A DNA stretch of 64,000 nucleotides from the NCBI GenBank assembly GCA_963824085.1, contig CAWGNT010000024.1, positions 1 to 64,000 of the forward strand, in the 5' to 3' direction. Within the stretch, counting starts at the first letter, position 1. Each line of letters begins with the position of its first letter. Positions 54,674-63,388 of this stretch are shown here, piece by piece. The notes under the pieces are model-generated. The model worked only from the letters and a program-made list of their open reading frames with translations, had not been told where the DNA came from and made no database searches. The translations under genes were made by a program, and so were the position numbers. The stretch is from JARRNE01 sp963824085 (GTDB taxonomy: Bacteria > Pseudomonadota > Gammaproteobacteria > Chromatiales > Chromatiaceae).

Positions 54674-54874
54674 GGTGATCAGTCCTGAAACTCAGCCGGA
54701 ACACTTTGCACTCCATCCGTGGGGCCTAGATCCCGGCGCTCCCTGCCGGGATGACGCCCGCACGGGGCAAGGTCGTCATTCCGGCAGGGAATGGCGGAAA
54801 CCAGGTGCCAAGGACGGCGCGCAGCCCCGTGACAACGCAAGCCCTCCGTCGCAGCTGAGGAATAGCGCTAATCA
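54674..54874 (+). repeat. Dispersed palindromic repeat, copy D
   Basis: GGTGATCAGTCCTGAAACTC at the start, TCCCGGCGCTCCCTGCCGGG and TCATTCCGGCAGGGAATGGC in the core, GCAGCTGAGGAATAGCGCTA and ATCAA at the end. Terminal TGATTAG-type sequences are inverted. It is in the 530-bp gap 54453-54985, which contains no gene. Confidence 0.85.
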
Positions 54875-54985
54875 ACTTGTTCTAAGAAGTCACTAAACTA
54901 AGCCAATGACGGACGAGCGCCTTGCTGTCAAGATCCGTGCATCAGTCCGGCAGGATTACATCCACCAATAAGGGGAAACACTACA

Positions 54986-55762
54986 ATGGCAAACTTCGGT
55001 GACCTTATCGGAGCGTTCATGCAGAGCGCCGTGACGCCCTCGGCGCAGGGTCGCATGGGCAATGCCCTGGACGGGCTGCAGCATGGGGGGGTAGGTGGCA
55101 CGGCAGCGGGCGCGGGCGGCGGGCTCCTCGGCGGTCTGCTTGGCGCCGTGCAGAGCGGTCTGACCAGCGCCGCTCAAAACCCGGCTCAGGCTGGAGGGAT
55201 CGGCGCGATCCTCGGCTCCTTTGTGGGCGGAGGGGGAAGCTCCATCAAGGGTGCCATCGGCGGTGGGGCGCTTGCGATGCTGGCGAGCGTCGCTATGAAG
55301 TCCCTTATGGGAGCGGGACAGGGGGCGTCGCGGGGCGACTCGCAGGCCTGGTCCGGCGGCAGCATGCCCCTTGGGCTGAAGGCGCCGGAGACGCCGGCCG
55401 AGGAGCAAGCGCTGGCCAACACCGCGGAGCTCATCCTCAAGGGTATGATCAACGCCGCCAAGGCGGACGGCCAGATCGACCAACAGGAAATGCAGCGGAT
55501 CGTCGGCAAGCTCAAGGAGTCCGGCGCTGACGCGTCCAGCCAGCAGTGGGTTATGAGCGAGATGGCCCGACCCCTCGACCTGGACGCCTTCGCCGCGGAG
55601 ATTCCCAATCAGGAGGTGGCGGCACAGGTATACGCCGCGTCCCTTCTGGCGGTTGAGGTGGACACGGATGCCGAGCGCAGCTACTTGCGGCAGCTGGCGG
55701 CACACACGGGTCTCGGTCAAGCCGTCGTAGCCTCCATCCACCAGACGATGGGCGTGGCTTGA
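54986..55762 (+). CDS. DUF533 (YebE-like) protein with TerB-type helical domain
   Basis: A 258-residue protein (MANFGDLIGAFMQSAVTPSA) with a Gly-rich hydrophobic N-terminal half (GGLLGGLLGAVQSG, GGIGAILGSFVGGGG, IGGGALAMLASVAMKSLMGA) that could insert in or lie on a membrane. A TerB-like helical C-terminal half follows: LILKGMINAAKADGQIDQQE, MQRIVGKLKESGA, ASLLAVEVDTDAERSYLRQL. DUF533 proteins are inner-membrane stress-linked proteins of unknown role. The start at 54986 has AAGGGG about 10 bases before it. It follows repeat copy D and precedes a regulator by 100 bp. Confidence 0.85.
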   Translation: MANFGDLIGAFMQSAVTPSAQGRMGNALDGLQHGGVGGTAAGAGGGLLGGLLGAVQSGLTSAAQNPAQAGGIGAILGSFVGGGGSSIKGAIGGGALAMLASVAMKSLMGAGQGASRGDSQAWSGGSMPLGLKAPETPAEEQALANTAELILKGMINAAKADGQIDQQEMQRIVGKLKESGADASSQQWVMSEMARPLDLDAFAAEIPNQEVAAQVYAASLLAVEVDTDAERSYLRQLAAHTGLGQAVVASIHQTMGVA

Positions 55763-55864
55763 CGTCAGCCGCCGTCGGCGGAACGGAAGAACGGCTCTAG
55801 CTTGGAACCCGGGGCCATAATACGCATTGTGGGGCGTGCTCACCGCACACGGAGGTGATCGTCG

Positions 55865-56677
55865 ATGTTGGACGTCGACAGCCAACCTGGCAGTGTCGCC
55901 TACGCCGGATCGCGTCGACCGGCGGGTCGGCCGACATTTGCTGCCGCTCCCGCCGAGCGTGCTTGCCTACCCCGGCCCGCAGGGCGTCGCTGCGGGCTTG
56001 GGCCCCCGCATAGCCAAGGGTCTTCCGCGCACGACGAAGAAGCTTTAATCGCCGTCCTGATCGCCGATGACCATCCCGCGCTGCGTGCCGGGCTTCGAGC
56101 CCTGGTGGCCGGCGAGCCGGGGCTCTCGGTCCAGGGAGACGTGGATAGTGGCGAGGCGGCGTACCTCTGGTACCGCGGGCACCGCCCCGATGTGGTCGTG
56201 TTGGATCTGGCCATGGGCGGCTACGGGGGCATGGAGGCAATCCACCGCATCCTCGCCTCTGATTCGCGCGCCCGTGTCCTCGTGTATACGGTCAGTACGT
56301 CACACGAGTTGTTCAATCGTGCCATCGACGCCGGCGCACTGGGCTACGTATCCAAGGGCTGCGACGTTTGCCACCTTCTGGAGGGGATACGGGAAGTTGC
56401 ACAGGGACGGCCCTACGTCAGCCCGGACATGATTCCCACCCTTGTGGACAAGGGCCGCTTGCGGGGCCGATCGCCATTGGACCGGCTCACACCACGCGAG
56501 TTCGCTGTCTTCCGGCTCGTCGGTGAGGGCCGATCAGTCGACGAGTGCGGCCACCTTCTGAACTTGAGCCCGAAGACCATCAGCAACCATATCACTCAGA
56601 TCAAGTCGAAGCTGGGCGCCGCCACCGTTGCCGAGCTGGCGCGTATCGCGATTCGTGCCGGTGTCGTGGAGCCTTGA
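55865..56677 (+). CDS. NarL/FixJ-family response regulator (REC-LuxR HTH)
   Basis: The receiver domain begins near residue 62: IAVLIADDHPALRAGLRALV, VVVLDLAMGGYGGMEAIHRI (phosphorylated Asp) and LGYVSKGCDVCHLLEGIREV (the conserved Lys). The C-terminal LuxR-type HTH is LDRLTPREFAVFRLVGEGRS, VDECGHLLNLSPKTISNHIT and QIKSKLGAATVAELARIAIR. ATG 55865 has GGAGGTGA six bases upstream, so it is probably used. It adds about 60 unusual residues (Arg/Pro/Ala-rich, RRPAGRPTFAAAPAER) not seen in the family; without it no ATG or GTG remains close to the receiver. The response regulator precedes a sensor and hybrid kinase, likely its signal source. Confidence 0.85.
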   Translation: MLDVDSQPGSVAYAGSRRPAGRPTFAAAPAERACLPRPAGRRCGLGPPHSQGSSAHDEEALIAVLIADDHPALRAGLRALVAGEPGLSVQGDVDSGEAAYLWYRGHRPDVVVLDLAMGGYGGMEAIHRILASDSRARVLVYTVSTSHELFNRAIDAGALGYVSKGCDVCHLLEGIREVAQGRPYVSPDMIPTLVDKGRLRGRSPLDRLTPREFAVFRLVGEGRSVDECGHLLNLSPKTISNHITQIKSKLGAATVAELARIAIRAGVVEP

Positions 56678-57076
56678 TGCGGTGGCCCATAGGCGGAGGA
56701 GTGGATTTGCCCGGTTGGTCGACAAGCACGCGTGACTTTTCAACGTCGACCTGTCTGCGAGTCTTGCGGCGATCACCAGGTGGAAGCAATCCGACAGATC
56801 ACGCCGCCCCTGTATGACAAGAACAGAAAATCTGTGACTTGTGACGCACTACTAAACCCGACGCGCCGCATGGCAAGACACTGTCCACGGGCAAAGGCAG
56901 CACGCGATCCATCCGGATTACGCAACGCATTACTGATGAGGTGTCGCGTCGCAAAATGATCTTGGTTCCCGGCAAAGAGCGGCCCTCACTGGGCGGAGAT
57001 TCGTACGCATCGCTACAAGCATTCTCCGGCGCGCACAGCTAGTGCATCTCTAACGCCGACTGATTGGAGGAAGGTC

Positions 57077-59758
57077 ATGCCCCATGCCTCGACCCCGTGC
57101 TCGAGCCAGGCAAGGCTGCCCGAACGGCAGGCGAAGACATCCGTGGCATCGATCGTCGTGATCTATGCGGTCTTTGCCGCCCTTTGGATACTGGTCTCCG
57201 ACAACGCCGTGGAGTGGTTGTTCATAGATCCCAGCCGAGTCGCACTGGCCAACACCTTCAAAGGCTTGGCCTTTGTCGCGGTCACCTCGCTGTTGCTCCG
57301 GGGCTTGCTGCGACGCATGGGAACCCGCTACGGAGCGGAGTCACTCGAGTTCAGGACCGATCCGCTTGCGTCAGAAGCCACGGATTCCCCGAGCAGCAAA
57401 TTCGCCAACTTGCCCCTGGCGGTCATGGCGGTGGCGATCGCCACCCTCACGGTGGTGGCGATCGCCTATCACTTCGTGGAGCAACGGGAAAAGGGGGCCG
57501 CACAGCTGCAGGCTATCGCTGATCTCAAGGTCCGCGCGATCGCCGACTGGCTCACGGAAAGACGGGGTGATGCGCGCTTCCTGCAGACCACTCGCGTGCT
57601 TGCGGACAACTTTCAGCGTTGGCAGGACGCCGGTGATCTTGCCAGTCGCGACCTGTTGCGGAAGCGCTTGGAACGATTTGCCAAGGACAAAGGCTACGCG
57701 GCGATTCTGCTGTTGGACGAGCACGGGGACCGCCTCTGGGGCGCGGGGCGCACCGCGAACGCGATCACCGACGGCTTGAGGGCGCGCGCCGGGGAAGTCG
57801 CCGACCACCGAGAAGTAGGTCAGTACGGCCCTTACCGACGTCCGGACGGGAAGCTGCGGCTGGCATTTCTCGCGCCTCTGACGATCCCGGGCGGGCACGG
57901 GAGGGTCGTCGTGCTTGAAGCCGATCCTGCTACCTGGCTGTTTCCGAGCCTGCAGTCCTGGCCCGTGCCTAGCGCCAGCGGCGAGACCTTGCTGGTCAGG
58001 CGCGGCGGCGATCGGGTTCTGTTCCTTAACGATCTGCGCCACCGCGCCGACGCGGCTTTGAAGCTGCGCGTGCCGATCGCGGCCGCGGAGCTGCTGGCAG
58101 CTCAAGGTCTGCGCGGCGAGGTCGGGGAAGGGACTTTGGTAGATGGGGTGGATTACCGCGGGGTGCCGGCGTCGGGCGTGGTGCGCTCGGTTCCGGGCAC
58201 CGATTGGCTGCTCGTCGCCAAGATGGATCGCTCGGAGCTTTACGCGGATGCGTTTAAGGACTCGGCGTGGATCTCCCTGGCGGGCCTCTTGGCCCTGTTC
58301 ATGGCGGTCGGGAGCGCGTACTTGCGCCGCCAGCGCCAAGGCCTAGCCGCCGCTCGGCGGATACGCGAGTCCCAGGCGGAGAAGCTGCGGGCACTAAGTC
58401 AGCGGTTGGAGCTGCAGGAGCAACTAAGCCGAATCGCCGCCAGCGTTCCTGGCGTGATTTTCTCCTTCAAACGGCGGCCCGATGGTAGCACGTGCATGCC
58501 CTTCACCACCCCTGCCGTGGAGGATCTGTTCGGGGTCTCGCAGACAGGGTTGGCCGAGAGCATTTCCGCCTGGGCGGCCAATGTTCATCCCGATGACGTG
58601 CAACGCCTCAACGGCAAGGTGGCCGAGGTGGCGCGCACATTCACGCCTTGGCACGATCAATACCGATACCGGCACCCCAGTAAGGGCCTGCGTTGGATCG
58701 AGGGCTGGTCCGTCCCGAGAAGGGAGGAGGACGGAAGTATCGTCTGGCATGGCTTCGTGATGGATGTCACGGAACGCAAGCAGGTCGAGGCCGCCCTCAT
58801 CGATAGCAAAGTGCGCTACGAGAAACTGGTTCAGCGCATCCCCGTCGGGGTCTTTCTTTACTGCATCCATGCAAACGGCTTCATGGCGCTGGAGTACGTG
58901 AGTCCGCGCTTTTGCCAGATTCTGGACTTGGATGCGGACACCGCGCTGAGGGATATCAACCGGGCGTTCGCGAAGATCCATCCGGACGACCTCGAATCCC
59001 TGATGCGCTCCATCGATCAGGCCCGGGTCACTCTCGAGCCCTACCACTACGAATGCCGGTGCGTGGTCGCGGGAGAGACGATTAGGGTCCGGCTGCAAGC
59101 CGATGCGACGCCGCTGCCAAATGGCGACAGCCTGTGGAACGGTATCCTCAGCGACACCACCGTAGCGTGGCGCGCCGAGCAGGCACTGCGCGAGAGCGAG
59201 GCGCGTTTCCGCACGCTGTTCCACAGTGCGGCCGTGGCCATCATCGTCCACGACCGCGACACCGGCGCAGTGATCGCGGCCAACCGCCGGGCCATCGAGG
59301 GTTACGGCTACGAGACCTTGGAAGAGCTTCAGAAGAACGACTTCTGGCTTGGGCCTCCCTACGGCTTCGAGGATGCACTCTGCCTGATTCGCAAGGCCGT
59401 CGCGGATGGGCCGCAACGCTTCGAATGGATGAACCGCGACAAGCACGGTCGCGTCTTTTGGGAAGATGTGCTGCTCAAGACGCTGACCCTCAACGGTATC
59501 GAGCGAGTCATGGCCGTTACGACCGACATCACGGATCGCAAGGCGGCCGAAGAGGCATTTCACCGCCAGACAGAGGACCTGCAGAGCCGTAACGCCGAGC
59601 TGGAGCGCTTCAACCGAGCCGCGGTGGGGCGGGAGCTGAAGATGATCGAGCTCAAGAAACAGATCAACGCGCTGTCCCGCGAAACGGGGCGGGAGCCGCC
59701 GTTCGCCCTGGCGTTTCTTGGTACCACCGATGAGCCGCCTGCAGCCAAGGCGCGCTAA
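57077..59758 (+). CDS. Membrane sensor with periplasmic Cache-like and three PAS domains, no output domain
   Basis: An 893-residue sensor. Two N-terminal membrane segments (SIVVIYAVFAALWILVSDNA; GLAFVAVTSLLLRGLL) and a third (about residues 110-132) precede a periplasmic ligand-binding region: AQLQAIADLKVRAIADWLTE, RRGDARFLQTTRVLADNFQR and AGEVADHREVGQYGPYRRPD. A fourth segment (SLAGLLALFMAVGSAYL) leads to three PAS/PAC units (about 460-575, 580-695, 705-835), with the last ending TDITDRKAAEEAF. The protein stops after a coiled tail (VGRELKMIELKKQINALSRE) with no kinase, GGDEF or EAL domain. It lies 19 bp upstream of the hybrid kinase, so it may pass its signal to that partner. Confidence 0.85.
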   Translation: MPHASTPCSSQARLPERQAKTSVASIVVIYAVFAALWILVSDNAVEWLFIDPSRVALANTFKGLAFVAVTSLLLRGLLRRMGTRYGAESLEFRTDPLASEATDSPSSKFANLPLAVMAVAIATLTVVAIAYHFVEQREKGAAQLQAIADLKVRAIADWLTERRGDARFLQTTRVLADNFQRWQDAGDLASRDLLRKRLERFAKDKGYAAILLLDEHGDRLWGAGRTANAITDGLRARAGEVADHREVGQYGPYRRPDGKLRLAFLAPLTIPGGHGRVVVLEADPATWLFPSLQSWPVPSASGETLLVRRGGDRVLFLNDLRHRADAALKLRVPIAAAELLAAQGLRGEVGEGTLVDGVDYRGVPASGVVRSVPGTDWLLVAKMDRSELYADAFKDSAWISLAGLLALFMAVGSAYLRRQRQGLAAARRIRESQAEKLRALSQRLELQEQLSRIAASVPGVIFSFKRRPDGSTCMPFTTPAVEDLFGVSQTGLAESISAWAANVHPDDVQRLNGKVAEVARTFTPWHDQYRYRHPSKGLRWIEGWSVPRREEDGSIVWHGFVMDVTERKQVEAALIDSKVRYEKLVQRIPVGVFLYCIHANGFMALEYVSPRFCQILDLDADTALRDINRAFAKIHPDDLESLMRSIDQARVTLEPYHYECRCVVAGETIRVRLQADATPLPNGDSLWNGILSDTTVAWRAEQALRESEARFRTLFHSAAVAIIVHDRDTGAVIAANRRAIEGYGYETLEELQKNDFWLGPPYGFEDALCLIRKAVADGPQRFEWMNRDKHGRVFWEDVLLKTLTLNGIERVMAVTTDITDRKAAEEAFHRQTEDLQSRNAELERFNRAAVGRELKMIELKKQINALSRETGREPPFALAFLGTTDEPPAAKAR

Positions 59759-59777
59759 CCGGATCTGTGCAACGACC

Positions 59778-62700
59778 ATGGGACAGTCGCTGAACGTCCT
59801 CATCGTCCAAGAGGACCGCGCTAACTTCCTGCTCTTGGAGCGCTTCCTGCGCAAACAGGGTGGCGTGGCCGAGTGCCGGCGCGTCGACAGCGAAGCGGAG
59901 CTCGATCGCGGGTTGCAAGGCGATTGGGACGTCGTGCTGTCGGATCACAACGTGCCGGGCATGGATTTCTGCTCGATCCTGAGACGCATCAAGGCGCGGC
60001 ATCCCGATCTGCCGGTGATCCTGGTGTCGGGAAGCACGGGCGACGAGACCGCGACGGAGCTGCTCCGCCTTGGGGTGTCCGATCTCGTCCGCATGGACGA
60101 CCTGGTCCGATTGCCCACTGCGATCAGGCGCGCCGTGGAGGAGGTCGGGGCGCGCCGCACCCGCCGCACGGCCGAGAATGCCCGGGTCAAGAGTCAGGCC
60201 GCCGCGCTGGTAGAGCAGCGTCGGGCGCGGCTCGCTGCCCTGAACCTCATGGAGGATGCCGTCTCAGCGCGCGCGCGCGCGGAGGCCGCGCATGCGGCGT
60301 TGCGGCGGTCCGAGGCCCGCTATCGCCTGCTGGCCGAGAATGCCGGCGACTGGATCTTCTGGCGCGACGCAGAGGGCGTCTACCAGTACGTATCCCCGTC
60401 CTGTCTCGCGATCTCGGGCTATGCACCCGAAGAGTTTCTCAGCGATCCGGGATTGGTGGAGCGCATCCTGCACCCCGACGAACTGGACCACTATCGGGCC
60501 TCCCTTAGGAATGCGGGCGCGGATGAGGTCACTTTGGAATACCGGATTTTTCATCGGGACGGCACAGTGCGCTGGATCGGGCAGCGTAGCCGTCCCCTGC
60601 GCGACGACGCCGGCAACTACTTGGGCCGCTGCGGCAGCAAGCGCGACATCACGGACCAGAAGCTCGCCGAGAATCGTCTTCGCAACAGCGAGGGACGCCT
60701 GCGAACTCTGGTGGAGACGATCCCGGATCTGGTCTGGATGAAGGACCCGGCGGGCGTCTTTCTGGCGTGCAATCGCCGCTTCGAGGAGCTCGTCGGAGCC
60801 GCGGAGTCGGAGGTTCTTGGCAAAACCGACTACGACTTCGTGGACCGGCAGACAGCGGACTTCTTTCGTGCCAGGGACCTCGCGGCGGTCGAGGCAGGCG
60901 CGCCCTGTGTCAACGAGGAAGTGGTGACATTCGCGAGCGACGGTCACCGCGAGCTACTGCAAACCACCAAGACCCCCGTGATCGACGAGAACGGCAGTTT
61001 AGTCGGCGTCCTCGGCATCGCGCGGGACATCACGGAGCGTAAACGGGCGCAGCTGGAGTTGGAGCAGCACCGCGATCACCTGGAGGACCTGGTTGCCGAG
61101 CGGACCGCCGATCTGCGACGCGCCCACCGCCATCTGCGCGAGACTCAGTTTGCCATGGGTCGCGCCGGCTTCGCTATCCACTGGGTCGACGCCCATACCG
61201 GCCGATTCCTCGACGTCAACGATCACGCCTGCGCGATGCTGGGCCGCAGCCGGCGCGAGATGCTGGCGATGTCCGTCCCGGACATCGACCCGAATTTTCG
61301 CGACGGCGACTTCGAGACCCTGACCGAGCCACTGCGCCGCCAAGGGCACGCACGCTTCGAGACCTTCAATCGGGCGGTAGACGGTCGCTTGGTGCCTGTG
61401 GAGGTCACGCTCTATTACCTGGAGGAGACCGAAAACGAGTCGGCCCGCTTCATTACCTTCAACAGCGACATCAGTGCCCGCAAGGAGGCGGAGCAAGAGG
61501 TGGTCGAGGCCAAGCGGCACGCGGATGCGGCCAGCACGGCCAAGAGTGCCTTTCTGGCGAACATGAGCCACGAGATCCGCACCCCGATGAACGCCATCGT
61601 GGGGCTGACTCATCTCCTCCAGCGCGAGCTGCGCGAGCCGGCAAACCGGGACAAGGCCGAGAAGATCGCGACAGCGGCAAGCCATCTGCTCTCAATCATC
61701 AACGATATCCTCGACCTCTCCAAGATCGAAGCCGGCAAGCTCTCCCTCGATGAGGTCGACTTCTCGCCCCGATCCTTGTTCGACCAGGTCCAATCCCTGA
61801 TCAACGACAAGCTTCTTGCCAAAGGCCTGGCATTCTCGATCGACGTCGAAGGCCTGCCCCTCGTGCTGCGGGGCGACGTTACCCGACTGAGGCAGGCACT
61901 GATCAACTATCTGAGCAACGCCATCAAGTTCACGGACCGGGGTACGATCAGTTTGACCGCGCGAACCCTGGAGGAGACCGACTCGGAGGTCACGATCAGG
62001 TTCGAAGTCGCGGACACGGGTGTCGGCGTCCCCGAAGAAGCGCAGGCACGCCTGTTCACGGCGTTCGAGCAGGCGGACGGGTCCACCACCCGCAAGTACG
62101 GGGGCACCGGGCTGGGGCTCGCGATAACGCGGCGCCTGGCACGGCTCATGGGCGGCGACGTGGGCGTGGAGAGCGCGCCCGGCCGCGGCAGCACCTTCTG
62201 GTTCACGAGCCGGCTAGGCAGATGCTCCGAAGTGGAAGAGTCGGCGTCGGCGGTGATCTCACGCCCCGAAGCCCACATCACGCTTGCCCGAGAGCACGCA
62301 GGCGCCCGAGTTCTGCTGGTCGAGGACAATCTGGTCAATCAACAGGTGGCGTCGGAGCTGCTGAGCACGGTGGGGCTGCAGGTCGACGTGGCGGAGGACG
62401 GGGCCAAGGCCGTGGAGATGGCGCGTGCGGACGACTACGCGCTGGTCCTCATGGACATGCAGATGCCGGTCATGGACGGGCTGGTCGCCACACGCACGAT
62501 ACGCGGGCTCCCGGGCTGGTCGGAGGTGCCGATCCTGGCCATGACGGCGAATGCCTTTGGCGAGGACCGCGACAGATGTCTTGCTGCCGGGATGAATGAT
62601 CACGTGGCCAAGCCGGTGGACCCTGGAGATCTCTATGCGACCATGCTGAAGTGGTTGTCGTCCGCAAGGATTTCTGACCCAGACAAGGATTCCCGGGCGG

Positions 62701-63125
62701 ACGCTCGCTCGCCCGGCGCCAGCTTGGCGTTGACGAACGCGGCCGAGGATGCGACGACCTCGATGCGAGAGATGCTCGCCACCAGGCCCGGATTGGATAT
62801 CGACTACGGCCTGAAGATGGTGCGCGGGAATGAGCGTCTGTATACGCGTGTACTGGACGCATTCGTCGCGCACCACACCGAAGATATGCCGCGCTTACGC
62901 GAATACATCTCCTCCGGAGACATCGACAGCCTGAGGGATGTGGCCCATTCAATCAAAGGGGCCTCAGCAATGCTGGGGCTCACCCGTATGCGCGCCCTCG
63001 CATCCGAGCTCGAAGCCGCACTAACGGACGGTCGATCCGCCACCGAGTACGAGCGCTTGGCGACCCAGATCGAGTCGGCGCATGTGGAGCTGAGGGAAAT
63101 CGTACGCGGGCTGAAGGACGAGTAG
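59778..63125 (+). CDS. Hybrid histidine kinase REC-PAS-PAS-PAS-HisKA-HATPase-REC-HPt
   Basis: From ATG 59778 (MGQSLNVLIVQEDRANFLLL), a 1115-residue soluble protein. An N-terminal receiver (phospho-acceptor Asp in DVVLSDHNVPGMDF; lacking the usual Lys, with RMDDLVRL instead) is followed by three PAS domains (about 205-590). HisKA then has FLANMSHEIRTPMNAIVGLT (phosphorylated His), and the HATPase has NYLSNAIKFTD, FEVADTGVGVPEEAQAR and YGGTGLGLAITRRLARLMGG. A second receiver (ALVLMDMQMPVMDGLVATRT) and an HPt domain with VAHSIKGASAMLGLTRMRAL end the protein. An upstream ATG at 59718 overlaps the sensor and is unlikely. No membrane segment is present, so it depends on the sensor for localisation. 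Confidence 0.92.
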   Translation: MGQSLNVLIVQEDRANFLLLERFLRKQGGVAECRRVDSEAELDRGLQGDWDVVLSDHNVPGMDFCSILRRIKARHPDLPVILVSGSTGDETATELLRLGVSDLVRMDDLVRLPTAIRRAVEEVGARRTRRTAENARVKSQAAALVEQRRARLAALNLMEDAVSARARAEAAHAALRRSEARYRLLAENAGDWIFWRDAEGVYQYVSPSCLAISGYAPEEFLSDPGLVERILHPDELDHYRASLRNAGADEVTLEYRIFHRDGTVRWIGQRSRPLRDDAGNYLGRCGSKRDITDQKLAENRLRNSEGRLRTLVETIPDLVWMKDPAGVFLACNRRFEELVGAAESEVLGKTDYDFVDRQTADFFRARDLAAVEAGAPCVNEEVVTFASDGHRELLQTTKTPVIDENGSLVGVLGIARDITERKRAQLELEQHRDHLEDLVAERTADLRRAHRHLRETQFAMGRAGFAIHWVDAHTGRFLDVNDHACAMLGRSRREMLAMSVPDIDPNFRDGDFETLTEPLRRQGHARFETFNRAVDGRLVPVEVTLYYLEETENESARFITFNSDISARKEAEQEVVEAKRHADAASTAKSAFLANMSHEIRTPMNAIVGLTHLLQRELREPANRDKAEKIATAASHLLSIINDILDLSKIEAGKLSLDEVDFSPRSLFDQVQSLINDKLLAKGLAFSIDVEGLPLVLRGDVTRLRQALINYLSNAIKFTDRGTISLTARTLEETDSEVTIRFEVADTGVGVPEEAQARLFTAFEQADGSTTRKYGGTGLGLAITRRLARLMGGDVGVESAPGRGSTFWFTSRLGRCSEVEESASAVISRPEAHITLAREHAGARVLLVEDNLVNQQVASELLSTVGLQVDVAEDGAKAVEMARADDYALVLMDMQMPVMDGLVATRTIRGLPGWSEVPILAMTANAFGEDRDRCLAAGMNDHVAKPVDPGDLYATMLKWLSSARISDPDKDSRADARSPGASLALTNAAEDATTSMREMLATRPGLDIDYGLKMVRGNERLYTRVLDAFVAHHTEDMPRLREYISSGDIDSLRDVAHSIKGASAMLGLTRMRALASELEAALTDGRSATEYERLATQIESAHVELREIVRGLKDE

Positions 63126-63388
63126 GCCGCTGGACGAGACGATTGCCCGTTTCGGGAAATATTCCCGGCTCTGTCGGGAAGGGCAACTATGACCGCTTTC
63201 TCAAACCAGAACAGCTGGTTGGCGAATAATGCGGAGGCAGGAAGGCGGCTCCGCCCGGTCGGCTATAGGCGGAGTCCACGCGGCCTTCGGACGGGCCGCG
63301 GCAATCCCCCGAGCCGATGCGAGTTGATGACAGAGGCAATGTGGCATACAGGCGATCACTACACCTACGACAGCGGATGTTTCGGCTG

